Assembly: GCA_031761405.1 (NCBI GenBank)
Contig: JASEVX010000011.1
Location: 18,397,106 to 18,461,105 of the forward strand
Direction: 5' to 3'
From: Serripes groenlandicus
Taxonomy: Eukaryota; Mollusca; Bivalvia; Cardiida; Cardiidae
DNA: 64,000 nt
Shown: positions 36,406-51,397 of the stretch, in pieces
Layout: each line of letters opens with the position of its first letter
Position numbering within the stretch: the first letter of the stretch is position 1
Notes under the pieces: model-generated
Databases searched by the model: none
Seen by the model: only the letters and a program-made list of their open reading frames with translations
What the model was told of the DNA's origin: nothing
Position numbers and translations under genes: made by a program

Positions 36406-39400
36406 CCCCTCCTAGTAATTGCTACTAGTCTTATATGTAATATATACTTGAAGTTAAATTGAAATAGTGTAACAACACTGTCTGATCTACACGATCTACA
36501 ATGTTCACATACTACATCCATAACTTAAGAGACAAGCTTAGTTTACCGAAATATAGTAATACAGAAAGACATACATGATGATAGACATGTATACATACAA
36601 ACAAACGCATAGACAGATAAACGTACACAATGCCATGTTTAAAGATGCATACAGGCAGATTGACAGTTACACCAACAGATAAACGGAGAGATAGACGGAC
36701 ATGCATGTAAACATACAAATAGAGACATAAATACAGATAGACATACACTCAGATAGACATAATTTGAGAAAGGCATAAATTCAGTGGCAATATCTGGACG
36801 CAATCCATTGTTACGATTTTGATACGATACAGCAGAATCTGTCACGAATATTAATATACACGATTGCAATCCGACTAGACAACATCGGGTGAATTTTTCG
36901 AATGTACGGGACGAACCTAACTGTCGGGACTGCCTGGCTGACCTCTCCGGACCATTCCCGAACCGTAGGACTCGGTTAAGAACGTATAGGACTGCGTTCA
37001 GACAAATATAGGATATTATAAATCATTAAGGATAGTAATCCGAGTGTTTCACTTTTAGTGTCGTAGCGCTGTCCTATCTCAAACGGTATCAATAATCGGC
37101 ACTGTGTGAACGCCGCATTACGAAGACCTTGCAGATCACCCCGATAAAAAGGTTATCAACTCGGGGCGTTATCGCCATTAAATCCAGCAATTTGGCCAAT
37201 TAAAGACCAAATCACGACTGTAATGTGATGCTTAGAACTACGTCAAAGGCGCTGCTGACTCGCTGCCACTACAATTACACCCATACCAATGCCTGGAAGA
37301 CTGTAGGATGATGTCGCTACGCTGGTGTTGACCATATTGCATTTATAGTACGCTTCTAGTACGATTGTTTGGGATGTCCATATAAATCGGGGGTGTTCAT
37401 GCATTTCATGTCAGTTCTTTCCCAACTTCGAAGATGAACGGGCCTGGTGCTGATTTGATTCAACTGGCTCTGCTCCAACAAGACAAGATGCTGGTTAAAA
37501 TCTAGATGGAGTAATAGTTTCCAGATAAATAGTTGCGTTTTTAATACGACAACAGATATATCACCACGATGCTACTACGCTGCAAAAACGATAATGGCCT
37601 TCCCAATTTTAATAAAACTTTGTCCCGATTTGTGTTACGCTTATTTTTGTAAACAGCTGGTGAAGTGGTTATTTAAGCAAAACAAACATACTATTTCCAA
37701 TGAAGATCCGGTCGTGCGAAAGAGATACACTGTGGATTTTGTGAACATTATAGATCCAGATCAGCCTGTCCTTACACACTCACAATATCGTGAAACTGAA
37801 GTATAATTTATAAAATGGGACAAGAATCAAAGCTACATCATGATCGCCGAGTTTTGCCAGGTTATGCCTTCACATTCTTTCTTATATAAATAGCCTGGGT
37901 GGTGTAGTAGTACTAATAGCTTTCGTATCGTGTGCAGGCGGTCGCAGTTTTGCTTCCCGGCCGGGTCATGCAAAATTATTTTAACAATTGCATTATTTAC
38001 TTCCTCTCATTGGTGCTCAGGATTTTCGGGTTAGCATTACGACTGACTAGTAGTGCTAGTAGCTTATCCCGGAATCGCCGAGATATAACTGAAAGATGTA
38101 AACTACGAAACAAACTAACGCAGATTTTAGAGTATTTCTCTCATTTTCTTTTTGTTCCTGTGTCTATAAAAATAAACAGGAATAACTTCGTTGAAAATAA
38201 ACCAGAATAACTTAAGGCCCTGACACAATGTCATGATGGCGTACTATAGTAAGTTATCACTTCTGCAATGAACCAACAATGGCGTCGAGATTGGTCACAT
38301 CCCCTTATATATCGCTATCGTATATAATGTGAATTAGTAAATATTCAATGTTTATACAATTCGTAAACTCTCCAGCGGTCCAATACATCTTGGTGTTAGG
38401 AATCAATACGTAGAAAATGAAGCAAACTTCCTTCAGAATTGAAAAGTTAAACCGGTTGGTCACACAACAAATGTTGTCTCTGAACCCTTTTGCTTGCTAC
38501 ACCTTGTCCATAGGACGCCGCCATTATAAGTATATGCCTGTTCCTATATATAATGTTATGGTAGCGGCAGGTAACTCCAGACTATATTTTTGGTGCATCT
38601 CTTCAACGAACTTAATTGGCGAAACAGGACGAGATTATGTTCCAATTTTCTTTGAACGTAGAATTCATACAATGAACGCGTGGATATTCGAGAGGCCATG
38701 AAGGTCAAAAATACGTTACAGGGGAAAAAAACGCGCCATTTAATGATGTATTAAGATATTTGCAGGATAATTGTTTGTTAAGTATTGAACAATAGTTCAT
38801 AACACGAACATTATGTAAAGTTTATTGTGTCGCTTCCTAGAAACTTCCACTTTTCGCGATATTCTTGACCCCAACCGTCGCCCTGCTCCCGCATCTGCGT
38901 ACAATGAAAACCGAGGATGCACTGAATCACCCGAATCTCTACCGTCGGAATATATGTTATGCTTACATAAATACATATTTTGAAAAACACTGAAAGTTTT
39001 ATTTCTTGGTGATGTATTTTGTATGTTAATTAACCTTGCAACATGTATTTGTTAGTAACGATAATCGGACTAAATTATCCGAAGATCTTCAGTTCTAGTT
39101 TAACCCCGTTTCCGGTTGTGCATGAAATATGCCTTAAAACATATAGGCACATATATGGAGAATTTCTAGAAATGAAGGTTAAATAAAAAATTAAATAGTT
39201 GGATAAATTGTTGCCATATGAGAAATTGCTCATCGTCTGCTTAAAAAATGCCTCTGCAAGACGAACGGATTTAAGAGTCAATGCCATACAGTTATTAACA
39301 TTCAGGGTGGGCACACTCACCATTCGACTTTTCTCCAATCCACGAGTTAATCCGTATTGCAGTTTTGGCTTTTTCAATATCAACCCCTCTATCATTTTTT

Positions 39401-40328
39401 GTCTTCGATTTTTGATTGACTTGAAATTACTACGATCAAATGACATATATCTTTTAATATATCATGAAATTGTCAGCACTATTATACAAATATTAAACAA
39501 AGCACTGCCAAATGTATACCTGCACAGTTATAAGTTGTGTTAAGTGTATAATGGTTGTCTTATTTCAATATACCGTTTTCAAATATAAAGGTGAATAACT
39601 CATTTCATGTGACTTCATGTGTTAATATTATGTTTATATTGATGGTGCCTTATAGACCAAGCGGATCGGTTGTGGTAACTTTGCATACAACTTGTTATTC
39701 ATGTATCCAAAATGTACGCAGGTCACGATACTAAACGATTGGTCTTACCTTTTTTATCTTTCAGGCGAGAATGAACGCGTCTGTAGTAAACGGCGATTGA
39801 CACATTATGGCAAAATGATTTCAACGCTACTGAATATATTTGCCAAGATGTTTTAAAGTCTTCTGCTCGAGATGTGTTTGTGGAAAAGAGTCAAGCGCAT
39901 TAAGACAAAAGCTTGTAAAGAAGTAGAAGGTAAATTGTATTTTATAAACACTGTCGCCTACAACGTCTATTTAAAGTCAGATTGTTCAAATGAGACCGGT
40001 ATAGGTATAGGTATATGTACATGTACCACGGCATGCGATTAGGGGTCTAACTGCATCTGTTTACAGTGAAGTCTCGGTGGATCCTCGGGTGAGCCTGTGC
40101 ATACTGTATTCACTGTCTGCCTATATGATATATATATATATAGGGAATATTATGTTGCAGTAGTGATGCCGGTTTTAGTATACAACGATGGTTGTGGACA
40201 ATGGAAATCTCGCGAAGGAGATATCAATTTGACTACACCGAGTAGACAATACAATGTCTCGAAACTGCAACGAAATATTCCTTTTATTATATACCTAGTA
40301 TAACTCTCAAGACCGAAAATAAACCGTT

Positions 40329-40568
40329 TCAATAATTCTCAGTCATGTCACGGCAGCCAGTTTGACCTATGTGTTTCCTAGTTTCTCTCACACCAGTATT
40401 CCACACAAGTTTTGCCAAGCAACTGGCTGCATTTCCACAATGACCGTTAGCCCATTGCTAGAAGATGAATGACGCTTGTCGCATTAACTTTTGTCGGAAT
40501 GAATATTTGCCGAATTAGGGATCGTACTCGCAAGCCCCCGAATTGATAGCCGGCGTCGCTATCGGGGC
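40329..40568 (-). mobile_element. Degenerate SINE (Meta-type core), unit 3
   Basis: Carries a unit-specific CGGCAGCC where the others read CGGCTGCC (40355). It lies inside the divergent tract of unit 3. Confidence 0.65.
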
Positions 40569-40730
40569 CCGGTTCAACGGATTTGAATAAATAGGAAGCT
40601 TATATGTGCCAAACTATTTTTAAATTATGCCAGTTCTTTGGACAGGACCATTTCCCATTCCGTGGGAAACGTGGCAGCAAGGCAGCATGGAATTTTATTG
40701 TTCTATCTCCTCTAATAGAATATCACCTTA

Positions 40731-40816
40731 GGAACATTCCTATTAAGCATGGTCAAAACTGGCTGCGTGGTTTAGGAAGGTATTTAAATATAAATTAACT
40801 TTTTTAAAAATCCGTT
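40731..40816. other. 86-bp segment present only in unit 3
   Basis: Between CACCTTAG and CTATGGTAACC, unit 3 has 86 extra AT-rich bases (beginning GGAACATTCCTATTAAGC). The other three units join the flanks directly. No TSD or TIR is visible, so a deletion in the ancestor of units 1, 2 and 4 is as likely as an insertion. Confidence 0.9.
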
Positions 40817-42383
40817 GCTATGGTAACCAGGGTTTTCCATGTTAGTTAATTTATCAATTTAACGAGCTTCACATTTGAATAAGTAATCAATAAAAGACAA
40901 TGAATACGTAATCGCAAATGCGTTTCATAGTTGTATCATTCACCGTTTTGGTTTGGTCAGAAGTTATCCCTACGGCTGTTAAAAAATAGTGTACGCTTTG
41001 ATGAGGATATGCACATTGTATACATCTTTCTTTTGCCTTACTATGCACATTATTCGATTTAAACCATTTGCGTTTGGTCGCGTAATGAACGTCGACGATA
41101 ATTAGTTTAACGGTCGTAGTAAACTTTAGTCTGAAGAACACCAGTTGTGGTTAACGAACTGGAAAGCGATTATCGATATAATTAGGTCCAGACATGGAGG
41201 GAGAACTTGGTATACAGCTCTTTTCATAACAATATATCCCTTATTATCCAACCAAATCCTATGATGTGGGTACTCAAAAAGAAGTCTCTTTCCGACGATT
41301 TGTTTGAGAACTCACAAAAATTGGTAGGAGGGTCAAATAATGATGTAGAACGTATAAAACGCCCAATATGTCGAGCTCTGGTCCATCACCGATATACATG
41401 ACGCATTTGCTAATGAAAGTTTAGTGTATTGATACAAATATATGAAATGCTTTTCTAGTGAATTGTTGAGAAATGGACTCATCTTGGTCAATTTACTGCT
41501 TCAACGATTGGTTTAACTAGTCTTACTTTGCAATAAATCAAGATATGAAATGAACAAATAAACAGAACAATTGCAAGTTTAGATGTAACAACGAGATGTG
41601 TTGCCCTTTCTGAACATCTAACGTGAAAAGTTAATTTTTATTCTAGACATAGCACTCATGAAAATCACTTTTGAGTTCAGAGATGACAGTGTCGATATCT
41701 TCTTAAGGATCTCTTTAAGCAACGAATTCCATTACACTTTATTCTGTTTTAAATACCGTTATAAATTATATTTGCTTGGGATAATAGTAAATTGCCATTT
41801 TTATTTGTCAAGATGAACAGAGTAGTCGTCAATACTTTCTTTGTGCGTTTGCCTTTAGTCAACGCTCAAGGACCAGCAGGCAATTAATTCTCTTATTCAA
41901 CTCTATACCACAAATATGCAGACGACATTAATAAAACGTTGCAAAAATTGATTGAAAATCTAAATTAACACGGTACATATTGAATCAACTCGATTTAATG
42001 AGAAATTTCGATTATAATGCAATAGTTACGAGGTCGTCGTAAGACAAGGTACAATCGACCGTCAACAATAATCAGACTGACAAGGCAGGAGATACAAAAC
42101 GACGTTTGGTTTTGAGGTAAGAGAGCGAGGCTCGGTAGTGGGATGTCGTGGGTTAGATCTCATGCCGAGGCATACCAAAGTCCTTTTAATGGCATTTCTT
42201 GGCACTGTGCTTGTTAGATATGGACTAAAGGTGTAATTTACTCAGGACGCGTCGTTATATAACTTGGAGACTAGGGTAGTTATATGAAAGTTAAAACAGA
42301 TTGGTTGCACTTGTTTAAGTATTAGATTATTACAGAATATTTCAAATATTTCAATCAATAATAAAGATGCTATCGGTCAGTCT

Positions 42384-45300
42384 TCAAGCCTTCATGATCA
42401 CAAACAGCATGGCCAATGTCAAACTAACAGATCCTGAAATTATAAAGGGCCGTTATAAAGATAAGTTTGGTATAATCCGGACAAACAGTATTGACCGCGT
42501 CAAATAAGTGTACGGCCTTGCGTTCAATTGGCACATCAACGGAACATGTTTCGCTCAAAGCCAGTAAGTGTCAGTAATTTTCCCCTATAAAACAAGACTT
42601 CGTCGAAACGGGTGTACGTATAACTGGTACAGTTCAGAGTGAATTGTATGCAAGGTTAACTACATTTACAAAACGGAAATAAGTACTTTGTTAAAAATAG
42701 ATTAGCCCTATGTTAAACATTGTCATTTAATACGTGCCCGTTAAAACATTTTCACACCCTACCCGGTAAGTCTACGATGAAGGGATGCTATTAGGTATGT
42801 CTTCAATAGACGTACATGGAAGGTTTTGATGACTGATAGACTTACAGACTCACACGAGTCTCCCATTGTTGACAAATGCAAAGACCCGTTAACTGTTCAA
42901 GTACCCTGGCCTTATTGACAAAAACAAAGACCATTACCTTTAAATGTATTAGTCTTACCATTAGCGCGAGTAGATCCTCCGAGAACATCTTTGATTATCA
43001 ATCTTTTGCTGAAAGATGCAATTTCGGCACTATCGTCATCTGCATCGTTGCTAGAGAGTGCACGCCTCCTTCGTGCACCACAAGACTGAAGTATATATCG
43101 AGTTGTTATAGAGACATCGTTTCGACAAATGTGTAACCATTATTTGTAAGAAATATGACAAGCGTCATCCCATTTCAAAAAATAAAAGGAATATGGAACT
43201 TGGAATTCAAATACAACTGAAATTAATGTTGGTAAATGCAACCGAAATTTAGAATGGATTCAATCCATCTAACTTGTATTCCAGCTACTTGGATCATTTA
43301 ACCCTTCTGATAAGCGATATATTTTAAATATAGAGTGAGACTCATTATGACTTACAATAACACAGTCACTGCTGGAGATACAAATTTTGACAGTACACTC
43401 TAAAACCACAACATCAGTGTCGAAGAACTTGAATGCATGAAATGTCATGTCGTAATCAACCTCGTGGGTTGCGACTGTCTTAGTAAAATCGGACACCAGA
43501 TTTCCATCATCGGAACAGCTGAAAAAGACAAGAAAATAAGCAAAACACCATGGAAATAGATTGTAAGTCTATAGAAACAGACATTGCTCGAGTGAGCAAT
43601 TAAGTGTCTCGCCAGTCAAAAATATTATTTCCTACGATACATTGATTGATGTTTAACAATTTCTCAGTTATATCACGGCGGCCAGTTCACCTACTCATGC
43701 ATTTCCTGGTACTCCACACAACAATCTTCCCAAGCAACTGGCTGCTTTTCCATATAGACATAGCCCATTGGTGGAAGAAGAATGACGCATGTCGCATTGA
43801 CTTGTCAATCGTCGGAAAGAAAGTTGGCCGAGCCGGGATTCGAACTCACAACCCCCGGATTGACAGCCCGCGTCGCTACCGACTGAGCTCCCGGTGCTCG
43901 GCTCCTACGATACAAGATGATATAATTCGATCAGGGAAGATCAGTTGAACGAAAGAGAATAAAATAAGTGCATGACTTTCGTGAACATACCCGTTTGTGA
44001 TGAGAATCTTAGAATTGCTTCCGCCTTTTGCAACACAGGTTAAAGGCTTCATGGTATAATTATCTGAAATGAGTATATAACTTGGATAACAATAATCGTA
44101 TCAATTACACTGACAATATTTCTCTATTTAACTAATAGACGCTAATAAGTCTATTAGATGGATATTCTGGAAACAGACATCGAGAGAGTGTTGTAGAATT
44201 TACTTCAAATCGTAGAAAAATATTGAAAGTTATTTATCTTGGTTGCTAAATAACGGATGACTGCATGGAATATAATTATATGAGTTGGCTTTGAAAGCTC
44301 ACCAAAATATGTACACATGTATAATGAAATGTCACTATCTTACTTGGTCCATTGATCTTGAAAGTCAGGTCCTGTCCTACTGTGGCCGTATTAACAACAT
44401 TTGCACCAAGAAAGAAGTCAGCGGTGATATCATAGTATGGATCCGATGATTCAACAGTGTGGTTAACGCTGGAAACCAAGTACGAGACGATTACGTGAAT
44501 TCAACAGAATAAGTACATCATAACTATGGTAATATTGAAATTAGCTTAATCCACACTAACTATAGTCTAGTAGAATGATTGAAGCAGTTTAAGTCGTAAC
44601 AGAGTTTACAGTAGATTAAACCAACTAAATCGCCCCGGCTGGTAAGAGAGTGTTATCTTATATCTCACTATAAATCAATCCAGGACATTTCAGACCACGA
44701 CTTGGAATAATAATGTTGTGCAGAAAACGTTGACGAATCAAAGCAATGTTTCAACGTTCGTCGATAGATACTAATGACTTCAAGTAATATATAAGGTGAA
44801 CCATGTGTTATCAAGACATGCACTAGTTATTCCGAACTTTATATGCAAAAAGTTGTTCTGTATGAAACAAAGCTTTAACGAATGAAATAAGCGAAATGTA
44901 AATACCTCACTTCAGTCAGGTTTCCAAACAAGGTTACGTTATAGTCACTCAAAGGGGCACACTGGAATGTATACTTGACACCTGCTCCTCCAATAATATC
45001 GTCATCACTCAAAGTTCGGTCAGAGAAATAGGCAGTGATATTGTTAGACTGTATGAAAGTGAGAGATATTAGCTTATCGGATTAAATAATCATTTACATT
45101 AACATAAAACAAGAATCGCGTAGGCGCTTGTGAATGTTAAATGTATTGCGTCAAAAAATACCTTGAATGTTAGTGTATATATATGGAAATATAACAACTT
45201 AACCGTCTTGACAGCGATATTATAAATAACTAGGTTGGTTTTCATAGCTAGACTGGATTATAACAAACCATATCTACTTCCATGTTCAACTACAGTGGTT

Positions 45301-47109
45301 GAATAATGTAATCATATGCATAAGTTTTAGCACAGTATTCATGTATATGCATAAGTTTTGACACTAACTGAAACGAAGTATTTAAGCCTTCATCCATTTT
45401 CATTGACGACATGATCAAGTTTTAAAAATATTCCAAGAGAATACCGCGTGTGTTTGAGGAAGTAGTAAAGCTAACAACGAAGGAATATTCTGAAACATTT
45501 CATAACAGGTGCCAAAAGACCTTAAACCCAAAGAACGAAAATACCCAACACCCAGGTATGGCTGCGTGCAAGTTGTGCTCAGAAAGCAAAAAGATATATA
45601 GCATTCCTATTAAGATGCATGTAGCTTAGAGACCTAATGTTCCCGTTCTAAATATCGTATGAAATGAGAAAGCTTACCGTAGAACCACAGGTAAAGATAA
45701 CGGTAGCATGACCGTCATCAGTGTCTTGTGTACAATTCGTGATAGAACCGCTGCTAGAATAAAAAGCTCTGTAATGGGTGAAGACAGCGGAATTTGGATT
45801 TTTGAATTGAATCGTCTGATTTGGGAAACACTCTGGAATTAAAATAAATAATTTCATTCTTTATATGTACTTTGTACGTTATGAACAGATCATAAACTAG
45901 TTTTTTTATTTACAATGTTACACAAATTAGACTAGTCTGATTAAGCATGCTTAATATACTCCAGAAATATATATATATATTGGGGGGAAAAATGGCCACA
46001 GACCCACTCAAATTAAACACATTTATATTTTTGGGATATTACCCAATGCAATTAACAACTTTTCAAATACACAATTATGCGTTATCAAAACAAGCACATA
46101 CCAAGTGTTGCTCAAGTTCTATATATCAAACAGGTTATACTAATCATACTAAAATGTTAGCAGACGTGCCTCAGTAGCTCAAGTCTGTAGCATCCAAAAA
46201 GTTTCTGGAGATCACAAATGAAAGTCCGATGGAGTTTTGAATTTCATTATGGTTTAAAAAAAGACACTTTTATAAAATTGAACTCACTGAAATCATCGCC
46301 CATAACGTCACAAGCCATTACGACCAACATAACGAATACTGCAACTCTCAACATCTGTAAAATAAAACGAGTCCATTTAGAAATCAACTTGTAAATCCTG
46401 CTCAACCAATGTAGTTCACTTTTCGTGAAATACATTGGACTCGCGATATCTTGAGCAGAGCACAAGTCGATTACATCGTTTTAACTCGAACCATATCAAT
46501 AAACGGATATCTTCATCAAAGCAGGGTAGTAGAAATCACCGATTGCTCATACTAGCAAACATAACTGCATCTGTCGTTTTCTTTTCAGGTTTTAAAATTG
46601 CGACTCTTAAAATGTACCAGTTAAATTGTCCATAGTTGAGATACTTCCAAATTACAGACGGTTTTTGAAAATGTGGGAAAAGGAGATACAGTCTCAACTC
46701 TAATTAACACTTTCATGTTATTTCATTCTTCAGCGTTATTATTAACTCGGAATTCTCTTGAAATAAAATGTGCACGGGTTAAATCGGTTTTACAATAAAT
46801 GCGAAATTTGAGAGTTGGAAAACTAAAACTACATTTGTCCAGTTACACACCTTTTCCTTGGATGCGTTTTTTGAAAAAGTACAGAAGACATAATATCAGT
46901 TAAGCCTTTGCCACTTACAGATGCTTTCCGATGCATCTGCAGAATACGGCTTTTGGAAGTTGTGGCAAAAGGAGTAATCCAAGTAATTTCCTCCCTTAAC
47001 ACTCAAAGTCGTCAAATTTGCTGTATTTGAGAAATTGTTAAATGGTAATTTACCGTGGATCTAAACCGCCACAATTTGGTACAACAGTAACAAAAAGAAA
47101 ACCTACCAT
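42384..47109 (-). CDS. Secreted ZP-domain glycoprotein, unit 3
   Basis: Exons: 47107-47109, 46288-46354, 45678-45832, 44906-45048, 44344-44468, 43991-44063, 43356-43518, 42959-43085, 42384-42433. The predicted protein is the same as unit 1, with Gly at 193. Noticed differences from unit 1 fall only in introns and flanks. Confidence 0.88.
43630..43914 (-). mobile_element. SINE in ZP intron, unit 3
   Basis: TSD copies are at 43630-43641 and 43903-43914. Confidence 0.82.
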
Positions 47110-47215
47110 TCTAAGCTATCTTCTTACGCTTCTCGCCGAGTGTCAACTAGTCAACCTTTCTGGAACGCCTGCTCTTTAAACTGATAATGTCTTCGGCGTC
47201 GGTCTTATTTATATA
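47110..47215 (-). promoter_or_regulatory. TATA promoter and 5' UTR exon of ZP gene, unit 3
   Basis: The TATA box is at 47206-47215 and exon 1 ends at 47107. Confidence 0.6.
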
Positions 47216-48572
47216 GTCATTTATGCTAATGCACGAGACTTTGAATACAATTCATGTGCTCGTGAACATTTTAATACCTGTAGTTGTGGACCTATGTCAC
47301 AAGAAAATGAGCCCACCACGTGTTCCTATCTTTTATTCAATTTTTACAAATAAAATGTCTATCTTTTACAATAAATGCCAGATTTAAAACATGTGATTGT
47401 TTAAATTTCTGCTCTAGCAAAAACATAACTTGATACGGATCTACAATACTTTAATGGCATTGAATCAATTTTCCTAAGTCACATTTTTCTTTGACACAGT
47501 AATTTTACAAACATTTGAAAGGGCTGACCAATATTCAATGGAATGACAGGAATTCGAAATGTTCACACACGATGTATCAGTCTCATTATCATGGTGAAGT
47601 GCCCTTGGAAAATGCACATTTCTAGTACTGGTTTGTTTACCAATGGATCATGAATGAGCGAACTGTCGCCGTGCTATAGGTGAACTACGGTTGAAAACGG
47701 CGTAAAATAGAAAGAATAAAAAGAAACCTCATCACAACCAGAGGTAACTTCGCTTGCTAGTATATATATATATATCTGATAACTGCCCCATACAGGTTGA
47801 ATCAAAATCGTTAAGTATATAACAGTGGAGATAACCCATATAGATAAACGAGATAGAGAAGCGGTGTTTGTCAAGTGTTCAGATTGTATAGTGTAAGTGT
47901 ATGGCCTTTTAAGCAGTGTCGTCTGATCCAATATACGTACAGAGAAGAATTTTGGTCTGATGTTAAAGATATTGCATATTTTCGTGCGGTTTTAGGAAAT
48001 CCAACAAAGTTGTTGTTTCGTAACATTTTCCCACGTGCAGAAGCTTTCTGACGTCTCTGCAACAGACAACTTTTGAAAACTTTTGTTTAAAGTGATCCCC
48101 TTTCTCATCCTTATTTCAATGATAACGTTTTTAAAACGTTAACCATACTACATGTGTACAAGTGCTTTTCTTAGAAATATCAATTTTGGTTAAATCTTTA
48201 CCAGCCCTTGATAAAGTCGGTCGGGTATTGAGTGCTAGCAAGCCTTTATCACGTGCGCGCATGCCTTTTCCCAGGTTCCTAAAGACACATTGTGTAAACA
48301 ACCGAGCCAAGGCAGACAATATGCGGCCTTATTGTATGCACGTTTTGCGAGGTCTCACATGAAGATGTATGCAAGTGACTTAAGGGGCTACAATCCTAGT
48401 TTTTGTCAGCATTTACATTCAAAATCTACATCGTCTACGCGGAAACTGAAGGCGCTGGCGAACCTATATATCTGTTTCACTTTTCCGCAGAGACAACACG
48501 ACTGCCTTTTACTTGACACGGCTCAATGTTACCCAAACGTAAACACACTCACACTATCATGAACCGATTTAT

Positions 48573-48752
48573 TGGGGTGTAACGCCGTTTTCAACAAAGT
48601 TTCAGTCATATTACGACGACCAGTTCACATACCCATGTGTTTCCTGGCTTTATCACACCAGTACTCCATTCAACAGTCTTTCCAACTAGACAAGATGGGG
48701 TTTGAACTTACAGCCCTGGATATTCAGCCCGCATCGCTGCCGACCGAAAACC
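48573..48752 (-). mobile_element. Degenerate SINE (Meta-type core), unit 3
   Basis: Matches 18671-18850. Confidence 0.7.
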
Positions 48753-49030
48753 AAAATAACGGCTTAGACTTATACCCCGTTCACCGTTCACATAGCTCTG
48801 CGACCTTAAGCCTCAGTCACACATTCAGGAGGTTTACTGCCGTCCTTGATAGGACCATTCCCGATTAAAAAAATAAAAAGAATGATTAAGATCCTGTAGT
48901 AACGGGAACGGGGTATAGGTATAATCATCACTTCTACAGCCTTGCTGTGTAAGCCGGCTTTTATAGCGACGTTGGTAGATTGGTTGACCTATTCTTTAAA
49001 AACAATTCAAAAGCCTGATTAAGATCCCGT

Positions 49031-49412
49031 TGTAACGGGAACGGGGTATAGGTATAATCATCACTTCTACAGCCTTGCTTTGTAAGCCGGCTTTTATAGC
49101 GACGTTGGTAGAGTGGTTGACCTTTTCTTAAAGTTAAGCAACGTTCATCGCGGTTAGTGCCTGGATGGGTGACCCGCGATGGCTTAACGTCGGTACACGT
49201 TACAAATGGTGGCAGCGGTTGGATTTTGGGTTGATATCACCATCATCCCCGAACCCCAATGGTTCCCATTGAGTTTACATAGCTCTAGTGTACTGCTTGT
49301 GTTCAGTTGTGTGACTTCGGGTCGAAGTCAAGAGAAAAGGGGGATAAATGTAACGGGAACGGGGTATAGGTTTACATACCACTTATACAGCCTTGCGGAA
49401 GACATCGTTACA
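49031..49412 (+). mobile_element. TRIM-like LTR element with 5S-type LTR, unit 3
   Basis: 5' LTR 49031-49204, PBS 49207-49219, purine tract 49330-49344, 3' LTR 49349-49412. Unchanged relative to units 1 and 2. Confidence 0.75.
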
Positions 49413-50214
49413 AAACTGTTTCACGTGATAGTCCCGTTCTATAAAAGAATCGTGCGACGGCGGATTCTAACTCCATCCACAGCAGTTCTACAATGAGCCA
49501 TCAATTATTGACAGATTGTCTCCATTTAAATTATATAATTTCATCTTTATAAGGAGTAAGTTACCTCACTATGCCTGCTAAGAAGAAGCCTGTGTCTGCT
49601 AAGAAAGAGGCTGCAAGACAACTAAGGAAAATGAAGCCTGGTGTAGTGGGGCAGGCGATAATCTCTGAAGCGTACTCATCAATGATGGCTTGGCATACTT
49701 CATGGACACACATTGACATCGTGTTACTGGGAACCCTTTATGTGCCTAGATGGGTGACCCGCGATGGCTTAACGTCGGTACACGTTACAAATGGTGGCAG
49801 CGGTTGGATGTTGGGTTGATATCACCATCATCTCCGAACCCCAATGGTTCCCAGTGAGTTTACATAGCTCTAGTGTACTGCTTGTGTTCAGTTGTGTGAC
49901 TTCGGGTCGAAGTCAAGAGAAAAGGAGGAGAAATGTAACGGGAACGGGGTATAGGTATGCATATCACTTATACAGCCTTGCGGAAGACATCGTTACAAAA
50001 CTGTTTCACGTGATAGTCCCGTTCTATAAAAGTATCGTCCGACGGCGGATTCTAACTTCATCCACAGCAGTTCTACAATGAGCCATCAGTTATTGGCAGA
50101 TTGTCTCCATTTAAATTATATAATTTCATCTTTATAAGGAGTAAGTTACCTCACTATGCCTGCTAAGAAGAAGCCTGTGTCTGCTAAGAAAAAAGCTGCA
50201 AGACAACTAAGGAA

Positions 50215-51003
50215 AATGAAGCCTGGTGTAGTGGGGCAGGCGATAACCTCTGCAGCGTACTCATCAATGATGGCTTGGCATACTTCATGGACACATATTG
50301 ACATCGTGTTACTGGGAACCACTTTATGCTGCTGTAACTGTCGCTGGATGTCAGATGCCTCATGGTACAGGCAAATGTCAGTCCTGGATCAATGGCTTGC
50401 CTCCACCAGTAATCTTGTTTGGTTACGCGGAGTGTGATCCTAGAAACGACTTCATCGTACAGTTCCATGGGCATCCTCATGTAGTTGATGAAAGCTTCTG
50501 GATCTTCTTCTCTCGGCTCTCTCACCAATGTGTCGTACTTGCTGAGCAGCTACCTTCTGGATATCCAGGGCTTGACACAGTATCTTCTTTTTCTACCGGG
50601 TTGCAGTGCTCTTCTGTTCAAATAATTACTGGCAAACAGAGGGTCTTCTTCTCTACCTTCCATTTACATGAGATCAACCTGCTTTTGTTTGTTTGTTTGT
50701 TTGTTTGGAGTTTAACGCCGCTTTCAACAGCTTTGGTCATATCACGGCGGTCAGTGCACCTACCCATGTTTTCCTGGCTTTCCCACACCAGTACTTACAC
50801 AACATTCTTTCGAAGCCACTGACTACTTTCTCACATATATCAGAGGTGAGAGGCAATGGAAAACATCGCCCGAAAGAATGTCGCCGCAACCGGGTATCGA
50901 ACCCGTGATCTCCAGATCACGAGTCAGATACGCTACCAATTGAGCTACCCGGCCGGGTCAGATCAACCTGCTGCAGAAGTCTCTGCCTACGTGTAGCATT
51001 CAT
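50215..51003 (-). pseudogene. HARBI1-like transposase relic, unit 4
   Basis: Same lesions as the other copies. Base 50441 is T, as in unit 1. Confidence 0.85.
50671..50972 (-). mobile_element. Full-length SINE with 13-bp TSD, unit 4
   Basis: TSDs are at 50671-50683 and 50960-50972. Confidence 0.85.
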
Positions 51004-51021
51004 GGTTGACCAGTCATGAAT

Positions 51022-51397
51022 GACACACACACACATACAAACACACACCCACACACCCAGACCCCCCGCCCCCACACACGCACGCAAGCACGCACGCACA
51101 CACGCACGCACGCAATCACGCACACACAGGCATGCATGCATGCAGGCATGCATGCAGGCAGGCAGGCAGGCAGGCAGGCAAGCAGGCAGGAAGGCAGGAA
51201 GGCAGGCAAGCAGGCAGGCAGGCAGGCAGGAAGGCAAGCAGGCAGGTAGGCAAGCAGGCAGGCAGGCAGGTAGGCAGACAGACAGGCAGACAGGCAGGTA
51301 GGCAGGCAGGCAGGCAGACAGACAGACATGCAGGCAGGCAGGCAGACCGACAGGCAGGAAGGAAGGCAGGAAGGCAGACAGGCAGACAGCCAGACGT
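51022..51397. repeat. Compound microsatellite, unit 4
   Basis: Same length and sequence as in units 1 and 2. Confidence 0.95.
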
